Shown: positions 31,501 to 40,791 of the stretch, piece by piece
How positions within the stretch are numbered: position 1 is the first letter of the stretch
How the letters are laid out: each line of letters starts with the position of its first letter
NCBI RefSeq assembly: GCF_963678635.1
Contig: NW_026971149.1
Coordinates: 622,001-686,000, forward strand
Direction: 5' to 3'
DNA from: Symsagittifera roscoffensis
Lineage: Eukaryota; Xenacoelomorpha; Acoela; Convolutidae
DNA length: 64,000 nucleotides
Position numbers and translations under genes: made by a program
The notes under the pieces: model-generated
The model's input: only the letters and a program-made list of their open reading frames with translations
Told to the model about the DNA's origin: nothing
Database searches by the model: none

Positions 31501-34500
31501 ATTGAACATCTCGTCTTTTGTTTGTGATTGCATAAAAACATCGTCTAAATAGGTGATTGCGTTTTTCTTGAGTATTAGTGGTCTAAAAATTTTGCTCATA
31601 AAAGCTGAAAATGCTGCTGGTCCTATGGATATTCCATAGAATAAGCGGTTGAATTCATATTGTTGGTTTCCGATAACAAATTGTGTTAAACGTCGTGATT
31701 GTTCATCTAGTGGCATTTGATTGTATGCACTATTCATATCGGCGGTTGTAAAGTATTTGCCGTTTATTTTTGTTAAAATAACTTGTATTGGTTCAATGGG
31801 CCAATTACATTTTGATTCGTCTATAAGTGAATTGAGGTATCTAGCATCGAGAACGATTTTTAATGATTCTCCTTTAGCTAGAATGATAACGGGGTTGATA
31901 AATGTGTTCCCTTTTGGTTGTTCTTCTTTATTAACTGGTGATATAATGTTGTATTGTTCTAAAATATCGAGTAATCTGTTCACTTTATCATGTAAGTGAA
32001 TTGGTACTTTACTTGCTCTCTGTTTTTTGAAAACTGCGTCTGGTTTTAACGGGAGATGTAGTGATGAACTGATTTTTCCAACATCGAATTTTGATGTTGC
32101 ATAGACTGATGCATATTTAATTAGCTGTTTGGCTAACTTTTCGAATTCGTCTTGTGTTATTTGTGAATGTTGGAAATTAAACATTGTTAAAAATTTCTGT
32201 TGGTCCTCTGTGTAGTTACTTATGTTGAATGTAGGTTTGAAATATGGAGTTTTTGTGAAATAATCCGTATTTCTGTTTTCGTTACTTATTATATTATTTA
32301 TAGATAATTCTTCATTAAGAATTGTAGATTGGCAAATATCTAGTAATTGGAGTATATTATTTACGCGATAGGCTTTTTCGTGTATTGGTGATATTGTAGC
32401 GTTGGTTTCACAATATCCTAAAAGTCCTAAAGGTAATGTTACTTGGTAAGGTGTGTTGTTATAGACATGTAAGGAAATGATATCTGAATTCGAATTTTTC
32501 AAATATTTTATGGATGAGATTGTGATTTTGAAAAATTTGTGAATAGGTTTGAATTCAAATTCTGACATATAAAATTTTTGTTTGTTTTGTTCTTTATCAT
32601 ATTGGTGAACTTGTTTGATTGAAAAATTATAGATATTTCCTGATAGTGGTTTTAGGTGTTTTCTTTGTTGTTTAAATATCGGGTAGAATTTTGAAAAGAA
32701 TGGTGGTTGTTTATTTAATCTTTGAAAAAATGTTAAGGATGTTTCTTTTGTTTTTGTATATTTATCTTTGATTAATATTTTACTATTTAGTATGTTAATT
32801 GTCGGTATATACTTCGAAATAAATGGTATTCCAATGATATTATATTTAATGTCAGTGATATGGAATATTTGTTTAAATGGCTTATTTAAAGTTTTGCTTT
32901 GCTCCATTGTTCTGGTGGGAAGGAGAAATAATTGGATTTTTCCGTAGTTTATCAATGTTGATCCTTGTGCTGTTGCTAACTTACTGGAGGTTTCAAGAGG
33001 TGTTAGTTTTGGGTGTAAAGTTTTTATTTCATTCCATGTGGGGATGTTTATTATGTTTGATTCTGCTCCTGAATCAATTAAAAAATCTATTTCAAGGTCT
33101 GGTGGTTGAAATTCTTTATTTCTTGGGCTTTCTAAGAGAAATGGTATTGTCCAAATTTTTTCTTTGGGTTGTTCTTTTTGTATATTTTGATAAATGTGGT
33201 TTGTATTCAAGCATTTTGTTTTGGTATTTTTATTGGTTTGATTTGTAGTATTAATCTCATTTGTTTCTTGCGTCGTTGGTGTGGAATTTATAGGTGTAGT
33301 GTAATAATTTTGAAGAAATTCTGATTGATTTTCATATATGTGTGATGAAAAGGGTTGTTCATATATGACAGATTCATAGTCATTTTCGACTTTTATCATA
33401 TTGATAGAAAGAGTGTTTTCTGTATCACTTTCTGAATCTGATGATGTACAGTTTATTTGATTGAGTTGTAACGTATCAGTTACTGTGTCATCAATACCTG
33501 GAGGGTCTGATGTTGTTTCTGGATTAGACTGTACTTGATTGATTTGTCTTTGATGTTTAGGTGTACTACTTCTGTGGCGATTATTTGAATTATTATAGTT
33601 ATTATTATTCCGGTGTGGTGATTGGGAATAATTTCTATAACGATTATTATAACTTGAGTGTCGATTTTGTGAATTATATCGCGATCTGTTTTGGTAATTA
33701 TTGTTTGGTCTGTTATAGTTCGATCTATTATATGAGTTATTTCTTGATCGATTGTTCGGGTAATTCTGGTTTCGGTTGTTTGAATAACTTCTATTTCGAT
33801 TATAGGAGTAGTTTCTATTCCTATTGTATGATGAATTTCGTGATTGGTTGTTTGGATAGTAATTATTTCTTGATTGGGAATTAGATCTAGAAACAAATCG
33901 TTGTGTATTTGAATTTGATCTGGAGTAGTTATTTTGACTATTTGGTCTATTGTAGTGATTTTGTGATGAATTATACGTGTTTCTTCGTTCTGGTGATCTT
34001 CCTCTATAACTTGAGTTATATGGTGATTGATTTCTTGTATAGTTTGTATTGTTCGGGAGTGGTTTTCCTGAACTGTTGTTGCTGTGGACTGTTTTGTTCG
34101 GTAGATTTTGATCTTTTTTCATGTATTGATAGAATGATTTATTTGGTTCTTTATATTTTTGAGGTTTATTTTGATTGTCTTGCTGTTTTTGTCTACATTC
34201 AGAAATACTGTGTCCGTATCGTCGGCAATAATTACACCATTTTTTGAAAGATGGTTTGCCTTTGAAGTTTGGGTTCTTTTCGTAAATATTGAGTATTTCA
34301 GTGATTTTTTCAACGAGGTCTGTTTCTGATTCCTGTATATTATTAATATTAGTGGGAGTCGTTTCAATTCTGTTAACGTATTGTAATTTCAGATTTTCCG
34401 TTTCTTCTAGTTTCATCGTGATTTCTGCTTGTTCTAATTTGTCTACTAGTTTTCGAAAATCTAAATCGGGTTCTCGAATTGAAGAAGGATGGGATGCTCT

Positions 34501-36759
34501 CTTTTTTATTGCTATTTTCCTTAATTGTGGTGTTAAGGTCATCATTAAGATTTCTGTCATCTTTGTGTTTTTATAGTCGTGCGTATTTAGTGAATATGCT
34601 TTTCGAACTAGTGTTTCGATTCGTACTGCTATTTGCTTGATGGTTTCGTTTGGTAATCTGCGAATTTCATTACATAAAACTCTTTGTTGTTGTTTGTTTC
34701 TTTCGGAGTCAAACATTTTTGAAAATTCTTGTGTAAACCTTTTCCAGTTTGATTTTATTTCTAGAGGTAGTACTGAAAACCATTTTTGGGCTGCGCCATC
34801 TAAGGTTGTTTGTATTAACGCTGTGCGTCGATGTATCCAGTTTTGATGTAGTGGCGTATTAATTGGTTCAGGTCCAATGTTTAAAATCAGGTTTGCTGTT
34901 ACTGCATTTAAATAATCTTCTACAGAGTATTCAGGATCTGTTCCTGTGAAAACCATTAAAGGTTTGTTTGATGTTATTGATGATCCACCCATAAGGTATG
35001 GATTCATTGTCATTTGTAATGATTCTGCTGCATTTGGCATTTGAGAAAAATTTGAAAGTTGGTTTCTTGTTATTTCATGTTGTTGGAGATAATATGGGAG
35101 TGGTATTTCATTTTGCATTTGTGATGGTTGATACGAGTGTGCAGTCATTGGATTTTGTTGTTGAATTGGTTGAAAAGATTGTGTATTAATTAGATTTTGT
35201 TGTTGAATTGGTTGTTGATGTTGTGCATCTATTGGTTGTGGAGAAAAATTTCTATGATTTGTACGTGTTTTCTGTATTCCTTGTCTACGATATTCTTGAG
35301 TATTTGGTGCAAATATATCTGGTTGTAAGAAATCATCATCTGAGGATAAATAATCCATTTGATAAGATGTCTGTTTTTTATTTTTATTTTGTTGAAAAAA
35401 TGGGTAATTTTCACTGTGATCCTGTGGAGGATTTGTTTGGAAATTTATTGAATTAGGTTGGGTCATTGGGTTATCCCAATTTCGAGATCTTGTATATTGG
35501 TTAAAATTTCTTTGTGGTTGAATATATGTTTTTGATGGATGTGTATAATTATAATTATGGTCTGCAAAGTTGTTTCTAGTGAATGTTTTGCGTGTTTTTG
35601 ATGGTATTGTCATGGGTCTGTATGTTTGGTAATCCATATGTGAATATTTAGGAGCAACCGAAGGTTTAACGGTTGATTGTAAGGTTACCTGTGTTTGTGA
35701 AGGATTTGTATTTCTTGGTGTTGTTAAATTTGGGCGTATTGGTGAAATACTTTGTTGTGTAGTTGTTGTGTGTACAATTTCTTCATTTATGAAATGTGAT
35801 GGTGTCTGGATATCTTGTTGAGTAAGATTCCTAGTTCCATTGAGGTTTTCATTGTGTATAACGGTAGAGTTTAAACTATTATTTTGTGTATCGGGCAAAA
35901 ATGTATTATAGTTTAATGGTGTTGCATCAATGGTTAATGGTATTACTTTTACATAATCTCTTATGTAAGATATGGTACTTATTGCTTGACTTGAGATTGA
36001 TTGTGGGAAGCTTATAAATGCGGGATGAGACCATTCGGGGTCCCAAACATAATCTGATTGTTCTGTGATAGCGGTATCATCGTTCGAGTTTTGGGGTCTA
36101 AAATTTTTTCTTGCTTGTGCAATTAAATCAATATTGTGTGTGAAATAATCTATTATGAACCATGCCAAAATTTTTTGTAGATCGTGTTTTGTATGTTGTG
36201 AAACGTCGTCTTTCGTGAAATTTTCTTTAATGATGTTTAAATAACTAGAGAGTAGTGTGATTTCATGTCGTACTCTTAAATGTTTAGATGTTTCTGTCGG
36301 TGAGACATTTGTTATTGGAATTTCGTTTTCTAATATCGAAATATAACTATATATTATTGCGAAAACTTCATTAGTGAATATGGAGTTTGCTCTTTGTGAG
36401 TTATGATATTGGATGCTTTTTATATATTCTGAAAAAACTTTTGAAATTTCTAAATCAAGATCGTCTGTTTGGATTGTATATTTTCTATTATTATGGTTTG
36501 GTGAGGTGAATTCTATGGAGTAGATTCCATACTGTTGTGTTATGTTGCATATATCTTTTAAGTAGTGGTCTATGATTTGTCTTTTGATTTTTACATCTGG
36601 GAACTCTGTTTTACATGGACTGATTCCGGGTTCAAATAAATTTAATAGTAAATTTTTGCAAAATATATGCTGTCCTCTATCAGTGGTTGCATCTACTATA
36701 AAGGGAAAGATTTCATCATCATCTGGACTTTCGTCACCTGGGGTGTGCGTTGAGCTCAT
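28537..36759 (-). CDS. gag-pol: gag-pol polyprotein, 2740 aa, single open frame
   Basis: This encodes the replication machinery of the element. Residues 1 to about 1100 are an unusually long Gag. It has a Ty3/gypsy-type capsid region near 600-800, a CCHC zinc knuckle (CNYCRRYGHSISEC) near 840, and an Asn/Ser/Tyr/Arg-rich tract at about 900-1070. The aspartic protease has DSGAE near 1230. Reverse transcriptase has the YLDD catalytic motif near 1736. RNase H spans about 1885-1960. Integrase has an H/C zinc-binding region near 2256 and the DDE residues near 2321, 2380 and 2416, followed by a GPY/F module (RKGPYQI) near 2590. No chromodomain is seen. Gag and Pol are fused without a frameshift or stop. 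All expected catalytic motifs are present, so the enzyme set may be functional. Confidence 0.95.
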   Translation of the reverse strand: MSSTHTPGDESPDDDEIFPFIVDATTDRGQHIFCKNLLLNLFEPGISPCKTEFPDVKIKRQIIDHYLKDICNITQQYGIYSIEFTSPNHNNRKYTIQTDDLDLEISKVFSEYIKSIQYHNSQRANSIFTNEVFAIIYSYISILENEIPITNVSPTETSKHLRVRHEITLLSSYLNIIKENFTKDDVSQHTKHDLQKILAWFIIDYFTHNIDLIAQARKNFRPQNSNDDTAITEQSDYVWDPEWSHPAFISFPQSISSQAISTISYIRDYVKVIPLTIDATPLNYNTFLPDTQNNSLNSTVIHNENLNGTRNLTQQDIQTPSHFINEEIVHTTTTQQSISPIRPNLTTPRNTNPSQTQVTLQSTVKPSVAPKYSHMDYQTYRPMTIPSKTRKTFTRNNFADHNYNYTHPSKTYIQPQRNFNQYTRSRNWDNPMTQPNSINFQTNPPQDHSENYPFFQQNKNKKQTSYQMDYLSSDDDFLQPDIFAPNTQEYRRQGIQKTRTNHRNFSPQPIDAQHQQPIQQQNLINTQSFQPIQQQNPMTAHSYQPSQMQNEIPLPYYLQQHEITRNQLSNFSQMPNAAESLQMTMNPYLMGGSSITSNKPLMVFTGTDPEYSVEDYLNAVTANLILNIGPEPINTPLHQNWIHRRTALIQTTLDGAAQKWFSVLPLEIKSNWKRFTQEFSKMFDSERNKQQQRVLCNEIRRLPNETIKQIAVRIETLVRKAYSLNTHDYKNTKMTEILMMTLTPQLRKIAIKKRASHPSSIREPDLDFRKLVDKLEQAEITMKLEETENLKLQYVNRIETTPTNINNIQESETDLVEKITEILNIYEKNPNFKGKPSFKKWCNYCRRYGHSISECRQKQQDNQNKPQKYKEPNKSFYQYMKKDQNLPNKTVHSNNSSGKPLPNNTNYTRNQSPYNSSYRGRSPERRNTYNSSQNHYNRPNSQNNYSRSNSNTQRFVSRSNSQSRNNYYPNNQSRNSSYNRNRNYSYNRNRSYSNNRNQNYPNNRSRNNSYNRSNYNRPNNNYQNRSRYNSQNRHSSYNNRYRNYSQSPHRNNNNYNNSNNRHRSSTPKHQRQINQVQSNPETTSDPPGIDDTVTDTLQLNQINCTSSDSESDTENTLSINMIKVENDYESVIYEQPFSSHIYENQSEFLQNYYTTPINSTPTTQETNEINTTNQTNKNTKTKCLNTNHIYQNIQKEQPKEKIWTIPFLLESPRNKEFQPPDLEIDFLIDSGAESNIINIPTWNEIKTLHPKLTPLETSSKLATAQGSTLINYGKIQLFLLPTRTMEQSKTLNKPFKQIFHITDIKYNIIGIPFISKYIPTINILNSKILIKDKYTKTKETSLTFFQRLNKQPPFFSKFYPIFKQQRKHLKPLSGNIYNFSIKQVHQYDKEQNKQKFYMSEFEFKPIHKFFKITISSIKYLKNSNSDIISLHVYNNTPYQVTLPLGLLGYCETNATISPIHEKAYRVNNILQLLDICQSTILNEELSINNIISNENRNTDYFTKTPYFKPTFNISNYTEDQQKFLTMFNFQHSQITQDEFEKLAKQLIKYASVYATSKFDVGKISSSLHLPLKPDAVFKKQRASKVPIHLHDKVNRLLDILEQYNIISPVNKEEQPKGNTFINPVIILAKGESLKIVLDARYLNSLIDESKCNWPIEPIQVILTKINGKYFTTADMNSAYNQMPLDEQSRRLTQFVIGNQQYEFNRLFYGISIGPAAFSAFMSKIFRPLILKKNAITYLDDVFMQSQTKDEMFNVLEKYHQILQNENLKAAPDKSHFFLTRVKFLGHNIERKTITPLKSRIDAIQKLQPPTNKKKIQEFLGMLNFLSKYVYKMQLYLRPFYNILRQQNNFEWNTEHQTRFEEIKKLLTEQISNTIPDSNQPFYAMCDASNFGIGAALLQSHNGTNKMNLISANSRLFTQAELRLSTLMRECTAIIYTLTEYEFLILGSKHPTVLFTDHKPIIFLFTQKSNPNHRVYRFQLILMKFPNLHIVWTAGKNLALPDTLSRNTPPELLTRKTTVEIPKNIKFYLAENETSPRLECKYAVKTDVEQSQINNLQHFPLYLDCQNNHYEVDLLGTSTFKPIPYSQWIKNNTQQKRTKQHPPKKDHFPLIEKEDLTDKINLSGPQTNDSKYTINQIFDLHDPLDTIPLSKLEIENIFLPPTEIITISTLKQYQNLDPVIRQLKSWHKYKTKPIKADSTIQGNKTLLRYFRKFNNTTINENTDLLEYNLNESTVPCLPLSMILIAFNISHTQNIKGHSGSEKTYSNFIQNFYFPNAPIWIKVLCNDCIVCQLNKPYPNQKQIAQKQDFKGQSLYFNHRISFDTKGPISPSSEGNSYIMVIVDAFTHYVALNPVPHCNAYYAYTTLYEHWIAKFGLPEILVTDNGTEFINNEIITLCHLYNIKHKPRTSHEPWTNGLVEGMNRSLQEYLRCIINGNDTKYTEWSADVKLFPLAYNSQITTSLGMSPYEMVFNQKPRKPIMFTANSHKNAQGYCQPNKDSICSNLPLHTHDEDHFHHPQILKLASGTHTEWILNRDKKHNEIYQKITKKLLQRQNINEQINSRFTPASELKIGTFVLIPNFNTQKGISKKLQPLRKGPYQIIARPTDVTYKIIDSNKKEIVQHRNNLLPYYPKEYALRELTQLYSFTGLKIIQNESHLKNTEQNDNPTENQNTKPIATKNNTQNHKESPKQRKNRKMTEQIIPQEQIDKSENRKTTRLRNQPRKNYKIFIPQSKILKKVEFQK
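33540..34050 (-). other. Gag Asn/Ser/Tyr/Arg-rich low-complexity tract
   Basis: About 170 residues after the zinc knuckle consist almost entirely of N, S, Y, R, Q and P, in units such as SYNRNRNYSYNRNRSYSNN. Such tracts are disordered, bind RNA and can phase-separate. Within this Gag it may support RNA packaging or particle assembly (inference). Confidence 0.75.
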
Positions 36760-37201
36760 TTTTTCGTTCGATGACTGTTAATATGTAATTATTAATGTGT
36801 CGAAATGGTTGATTCCAATTGTATAAATGTACTGGTTTGTGTTTATACTGCTTTTTTATTCTTCTTTTTCCTCTTTTTGATGAATTTGAAGTTGTTTCTG
36901 AGTCAGAAAAATATAATTGATCGTGAATTGGGCAATTTTTATCTATTGATTCTTTTAGTTTGTAAAGTTCGTCTAAACTGTTGGTTTCTGATTCTGAAAA
37001 TGCGTTTCGATTTTTTGAAAATCTTTTTCGTGTTATTTGTCTTTGTTTCGTTATTATTTTTCTTTTTAGTGTTTGTCGTTTTGTTCGAATGTATCCAACT
37101 GTTTGTGTATGAGGTGTGATTACAAGGTCGTATTTTTTGTTATCTATTTCACAATTGTGTAAAACGATTGTTTGTTTATTTCCTAGGTTTTTAAATGACA
37201 T
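36734..37201 (-). CDS. ORF0, 155-aa basic protein overlapping gag start
   Basis: The frame starts at 37201 and ends 26 nt inside gag in a different frame. The protein is basic, with a Lys/Arg-rich middle (KRQTLKRKIITKQRQITRKR), an acidic patch (FSDSETTSNSSKRGKRR) and a basic C-terminus. It could bind nucleic acid or carry a nuclear-localisation signal. In element D the segment DIVITPH.QT...R.KRQ is still in an open frame at 47671-47805, which supports coding function. It may act as an upstream ORF that modulates gag-pol translation as well as an accessory protein. No family is recognised. Confidence 0.6.
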   Translation of the reverse strand: MSFKNLGNKQTIVLHNCEIDNKKYDLVITPHTQTVGYIRTKRQTLKRKIITKQRQITRKRFSKNRNAFSESETNSLDELYKLKESIDKNCPIHDQLYFSDSETTSNSSKRGKRRIKKQYKHKPVHLYNWNQPFRHINNYILTVIERKNELNAHPR

Positions 37202-37718
37202 AAGGTTTAGGATGACGGATGCAAAAGGTTGTTAAATGACTTCTATTTTCCTAAACTGTTAGTTCTTACGATTTTTTGGTTAGCTTAACCTGGGTCTATT
37301 TGTTCAGGGTTGGAGAGAAAAGTATATCGATTCCGAAGAATGATTTTTTACTTTCTCGTGGCTAGTATAAGTTAAGGTGTTAACTTACTTAATCTTACTT
37401 AGGGGTAGTGATTGTGTTCAAGGGTTGGAGAATAGTAAATCGATCCACAAGGTTCAGGTATAATTAGAACGCGAGTAGTTCGTTAGATACTATTTTAAAC
37501 TTACTAAGTCTAAGATTTATCCTGGGTCTGGTAAGAGGGGGGGTCAAGTGAAGGATGAATAACCGAAGTTCTTCACTGTTTATCCTAATTTGAATGATTA
37601 GTTTTGTTTAAAAATTTCTATTAGTCTTAGGTCTTTAGAAAGGGTTGGGTAGTGAATCGACGTTTGAGGTCGTTAGACACTAATTAAGTGGGTGGGGGAG
37701 AACAAAGTTGTTCTGTTT

Positions 37719-37803
37719 GATCCAAGGATAAGCCTTGATGATCAAATTTGAAATTTAATTAAGTAGAAAATGATTTAAGATCCAAGGATAAGCCTTGATG
37801 ATC
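37719..37803 (-). repeat. Two 25-bp direct repeats in the leader
   Basis: The core ATCCAAGGATAAGCCTTGA occurs twice with a 60-bp period. Relatives of both units are recognisable in the D leader at 47039-47063 and from 47102, so the pair is an old feature, perhaps a packaging or structural signal. Confidence 0.5.
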
Positions 37804-38435
37804 TGGTTTTAAAATTAAGTGAATTTAGGTTTTAATAAAATTTTAAATGTGTGTAAAGGAAAGATTTAGTGTTTTGATGATATTAGTGGGTTTATGATTG
37901 CTGTTATGTTTTAGGTGATGGAGCTGGAACAACAGGATGATTTATGATTACTAACCATTTATTGTCATGCTACTAATTTTTATTTTTTATTTTTCAATAA
38001 ATATTTTTCAAACATGTTTTGTATATTACTGCAGAGTTTTAGGAAAACGATCTTAGATCTTTTTATCAATCGTTATTGTATATTAATAATTTTGTTTAGC
38101 GCCTGAAATGATTTTGAAGATTAGCTTCAAGGTTTTATGTTTGCAAATGAAAATCTAAATTCATTGCCAGTAGTATTCTAAATATAAAAGTTTGTTCTGG
38201 TTTTTGCCTAACTATCATATAGCTATATGGCAAGTTTCTACTTTGTCGTATGTCGTCTCTGGTTCGAGGTCTTCTTCCAATTCCGGGTAGTTCTGTTATG
38301 GTTCGGAATATTGGCTCTGATCTATTGAGTCGTAGAGACATTTCGATTAAATTACTGTCGTATAACATTTTGTAAATGTTTTTGTCTAATTTCTAATCTA
38401 TTTTGGTTAATTCTAAGCTATTAAGGTCTTGTTCG

Positions 38436-38453
38436 AGACTTATGGTCGCACCA
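38436..38453 (-). other. Putative primer-binding site
   Basis: Two bases after the LTR, in element orientation, the sequence reads TGGTGCGACCATAAGTC. The TGG start matches the CCA end of a tRNA, and the complement continues into a T-loop-like GTTCGAGAC. The D and B LTRs are followed by close relatives. The primer tRNA cannot be named from here. Confidence 0.5.
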
Positions 38454-38455
38454 GA

Positions 38456-38865
38456 TGAGTTAGGACCGAGTTGGTTAACTCATAGAGTAATTTCGGATAG
38501 GGTACACCGTCTGCTCGTCACGCTATCTTATTTTCGGCCGGATAGATTCGTGCAACTTCTTAGTCTAATACCGATCCTAATCTTACTCTTATACTATCTA
38601 GTCTCAGGTTGTTTAACTAGTCTCTGCTAGGCTCAATAGATCTAGGGTATACTGGTTTATTGCGGCTGCTGAAGTGCTCGGGAGAGTCCAACTAATTTCT
38701 AAGTTAAATTCAAATCTCTCTGGTGCTGAAATTACAAGTAACTTCAGCACTTACAAATAAGTGGGTTGTTAGTTAGATGGATCATGATTGGTTAATATTA
38801 AATACTTTACATTGGTAAAATATCTAAATTATCCAATCATAAAATGTAGTTTAGATCAGGTTCCA
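38456..38865 (-). repeat. 5' LTR of copy M (410 bp)
   Basis: It appears identical to 19940-20349 along its whole length. The palindrome is at 38723-38750. It is followed on the + strand by the GAAG duplication. Confidence 0.95.
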
Positions 38866-38869
38866 GAAG
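38866..38869. repeat. Target-site duplication GAAG, right copy
   Basis: It matches GAAG at 19936-19939 on the other side of copy M. Confidence 0.85.
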
Positions 38870-39275
38870 ACATCACCACAAATGCAGATAAATTTTTGAA
38901 AACAACAGATGTCAAAGTATATAACCTTACTACTGATAAAAACGGGTTTCTCGACAGAAAAGGACCGCAACAGTATCTTTCACAACTGTTACGATGGTAC
39001 CGAAAACTACACGCACGCCAGCTGCTACAATAGAAATAGTATCAGTCAAATTGTCAATGACGATTGACATCGAAAATCTCGTAACTGTGGAACAACTACC
39101 AGGACGCCTGCACATCCCATTTTGTTTCAACAACCAGGACTATTTCAGACCGAAAGCAATAGTCGCCAGTTCTTTCAGTTCCAATGATTTCAATGGATCA
39201 GCAAAAAAAAATTTCAACCTGACGTTCACAAAGAGAAGCACCTCTTGCTTTGATCCATTTTCCAATTCATAATGA
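38870..39275 (+). pseudogene. Right half of interrupted coding-like sequence
   Basis: The frame 38870-39033 continues the open frame 19819-19939 once copy M is removed (NFEED then ITTNADKFLKTTDVKVYNL). A second frame at 38994-39272 includes VKLSMTIDIENLVTVEQLPG. Together with 19523-19793 they look like pieces of one decayed protein gene, perhaps an old retroelement. No family is recognised. Confidence 0.3.
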
Positions 39276-40360
39276 ATTATTCGGTACAACTGCTAGCACG
39301 GGCGACACACTAAAACACCGTTTCAGCAGAAGTGAAAACCGAAGCCAAAACTCGGAAGACATAGCAACAACGAAAAACAACAAATTTAGCATTATTCGTT
39401 GACAACGGCTTCAACAAAATTCAGATTGTTATAGATATTAAGAACTACTCCAACTGAATCGTTTTATAGAAGAAACAAATGAACATCAAGCAAATTGAAC
39501 AACAGAGCAGTTACGACAAGGACAAATTTCAAAGCCCGCATCTAATCACAGCCAAAATAATCATTTTTGGACCCAACAAAAGAACAACTGAAGGTGGAAT
39601 CCCTCATGCGCGAAGGAACGAATGCGCGAAAATACAAATCAGCCAATCAGATTTCAGTAATCTAAAAGTTGAAAGAAAGTAGGGACTGAAGTATTGATAT
39701 TGGCCGAATATAAAAACGGCAGATATATGCAAGTTTTCAAATTGTCACTGAACGCCGCTGAATAAGAACAAATTTTATATTTCAAGGGCTTCGTTATGAA
39801 AGACGCAAAATACAGCTTCAATTAATTATTTTTAATTGAATGGCATTTGCTTCTTTTTATAAATTGACTTTCGGCTAATTTTGTTTTTGGTCCTTCGCTC
39901 GCGAGTTTTTTTGCGCATTCAGTCTTTCCCGCATGAGAAAAGCCCCCCAACTGAAACCCCACAGAAGACAAACGGCAAACTGTCAACAACAAATCGACAA
40001 CGTGAACAGGGAGACTAAAACCCTCTATTTACTAAAAGACAAAGGGTCAAGCCAATCAATTGGACGCCCTTTTTTGAAAGATTAGATTGCTTACGGCAAT
40101 TTCTTCCTTTTTTTAATACAAGTTTTAACATTTTCAGCAACGTTCAGCAGCGAGTCAAAATCTTCCTCGAACTTTTTTCGTTTTAAACTAGTAAGAAAAA
40201 AGAACTGTGGTCACGCTCTTGCGAGCTTGCTTAACATTCAGTAGTTTTTTTATGTGTTAAATTGGTGTTCTAAGATGGTTTTGTATGAAAAAGAGTAAGA
40301 AAAACAAAACAAGAAACAGAATTTTAAAATGATGTCGATTCTCGGCAATTTTTTCTTTAG
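39276..40360. other. No recognised gene
   Basis: Moderately AT-rich sequence with short ORFs. A TATAAAA-containing segment near 39710 could be promoter-like. The last bases (GCAATTTTTTCTTTAG) form the acceptor of the next exon. Confidence 0.5.
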
Positions 40361-40537
40361 ATTTCGACAATGCGGAGAGTATGGAAGAGGCAGAAGTTCC
40401 ACCCGATGCAAATGAGAGCGAAGATAATGTCTCGATTGACTCTGCTGAAGGATCTACACAAGGAATGGGATCAGATACAGGAATCCAGTTCAAGAACCCA
40501 GGAGATAATAACTACAGCACCTACCAGGAAATCAATA
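40361..40537 (+). CDS. Host exon, acidic protein
   Basis: The acceptor CAATTTTTTCTTTAG and the donor AATA|GTAAGTTG bound a 177-nt exon. Reading from 40363 gives an acidic, Ser-rich segment (FDNAESMEEAEVPPDANE, then FKNPGDNNYSTYQEIN) with one base left over. That base joins the next exon at 40700 in frame. An alternative basic frame starting at 40370 is less consistent with this junction. No family is recognised. Confidence 0.65.
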
Positions 40538-40699
40538 GTAAGTTGCAGATAAATTAACAATATTACAGCAGTTTACCCTAGTGGAATCCACTGGTGAAAA
40601 AGTTATGATATTCCAGTTGATCAGAAAACGGCTTTCCGTAGGTGCCAGCATGCATTCAACAGACGGTACCTAAAAATGAAAATGATTATTTATGTGTAG

Positions 40700-40791
40700 A
40701 TATGGAAGAGTTTGAGGAGAATTTCTTAGAAAACAATTCTTTAGTTCGATGCTTTTGTGTAAATGTGAAACCGAACGAACTTTGGCCTTAA
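40700..40791 (+). CDS. Host terminal exon
   Basis: The acceptor TTATTTATGTGTAG precedes 40700. The left-over A from the upstream exon plus AT makes Asn, then the frame reads MEEFEENFLENNSLVRCF and ends NELWP and TAA at 40789-40791. The intron 40538-40699 is 162 nt. The phase match and the acidic composition continuing from the previous exon support a real 3' end of a gene. Confidence 0.6.

Larger units (their letters stand above)
37202..38455 (-). other. Untranslated leader of copy M
   Basis: This 1.25-kb leader between the 5' LTR and ORF0 has no convincing gene. It holds two 25-bp direct repeats (37719-37743 and 37779-37803), candidate splice donors of GTAAGT type near 37385-37400, and the primer-binding-like site next to the LTR. 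Confidence 0.65.
19940..38865 (-). mobile_element. Full-length 18.9-kb env-bearing Ty3/gypsy-type element (copy M)
   Basis: The element is bounded by two 410-bp LTRs that look identical by eye, starts TG and ends CA, and is flanked by GAAG duplications. In transcriptional order (descending coordinates) it contains the 5' LTR, leader, ORF0, gag-pol, spacer, two hydrophobic ORFs, ORF2, env, ORF3, 3' region and 3' LTR. At 18.9 kb it is about twice the usual length of env-bearing gypsy elements. Identical LTRs imply recent insertion. Only env shows a clear coding lesion. It lies antisense to candidate host exons on both sides. Confidence 0.95.

Noticed and set aside
33480-33896. Long alternative-frame and opposite-strand ORFs over the Gag low-complexity tract
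   Set aside because: They are by-products of the biased codon composition of the N/S/Y/R tract.
40370-40552. Basic 60-aa ORF starting at ATG 40370
   Set aside because: The acidic frame over the same exon joins 40700 in phase and reaches a stop, which is better supported.
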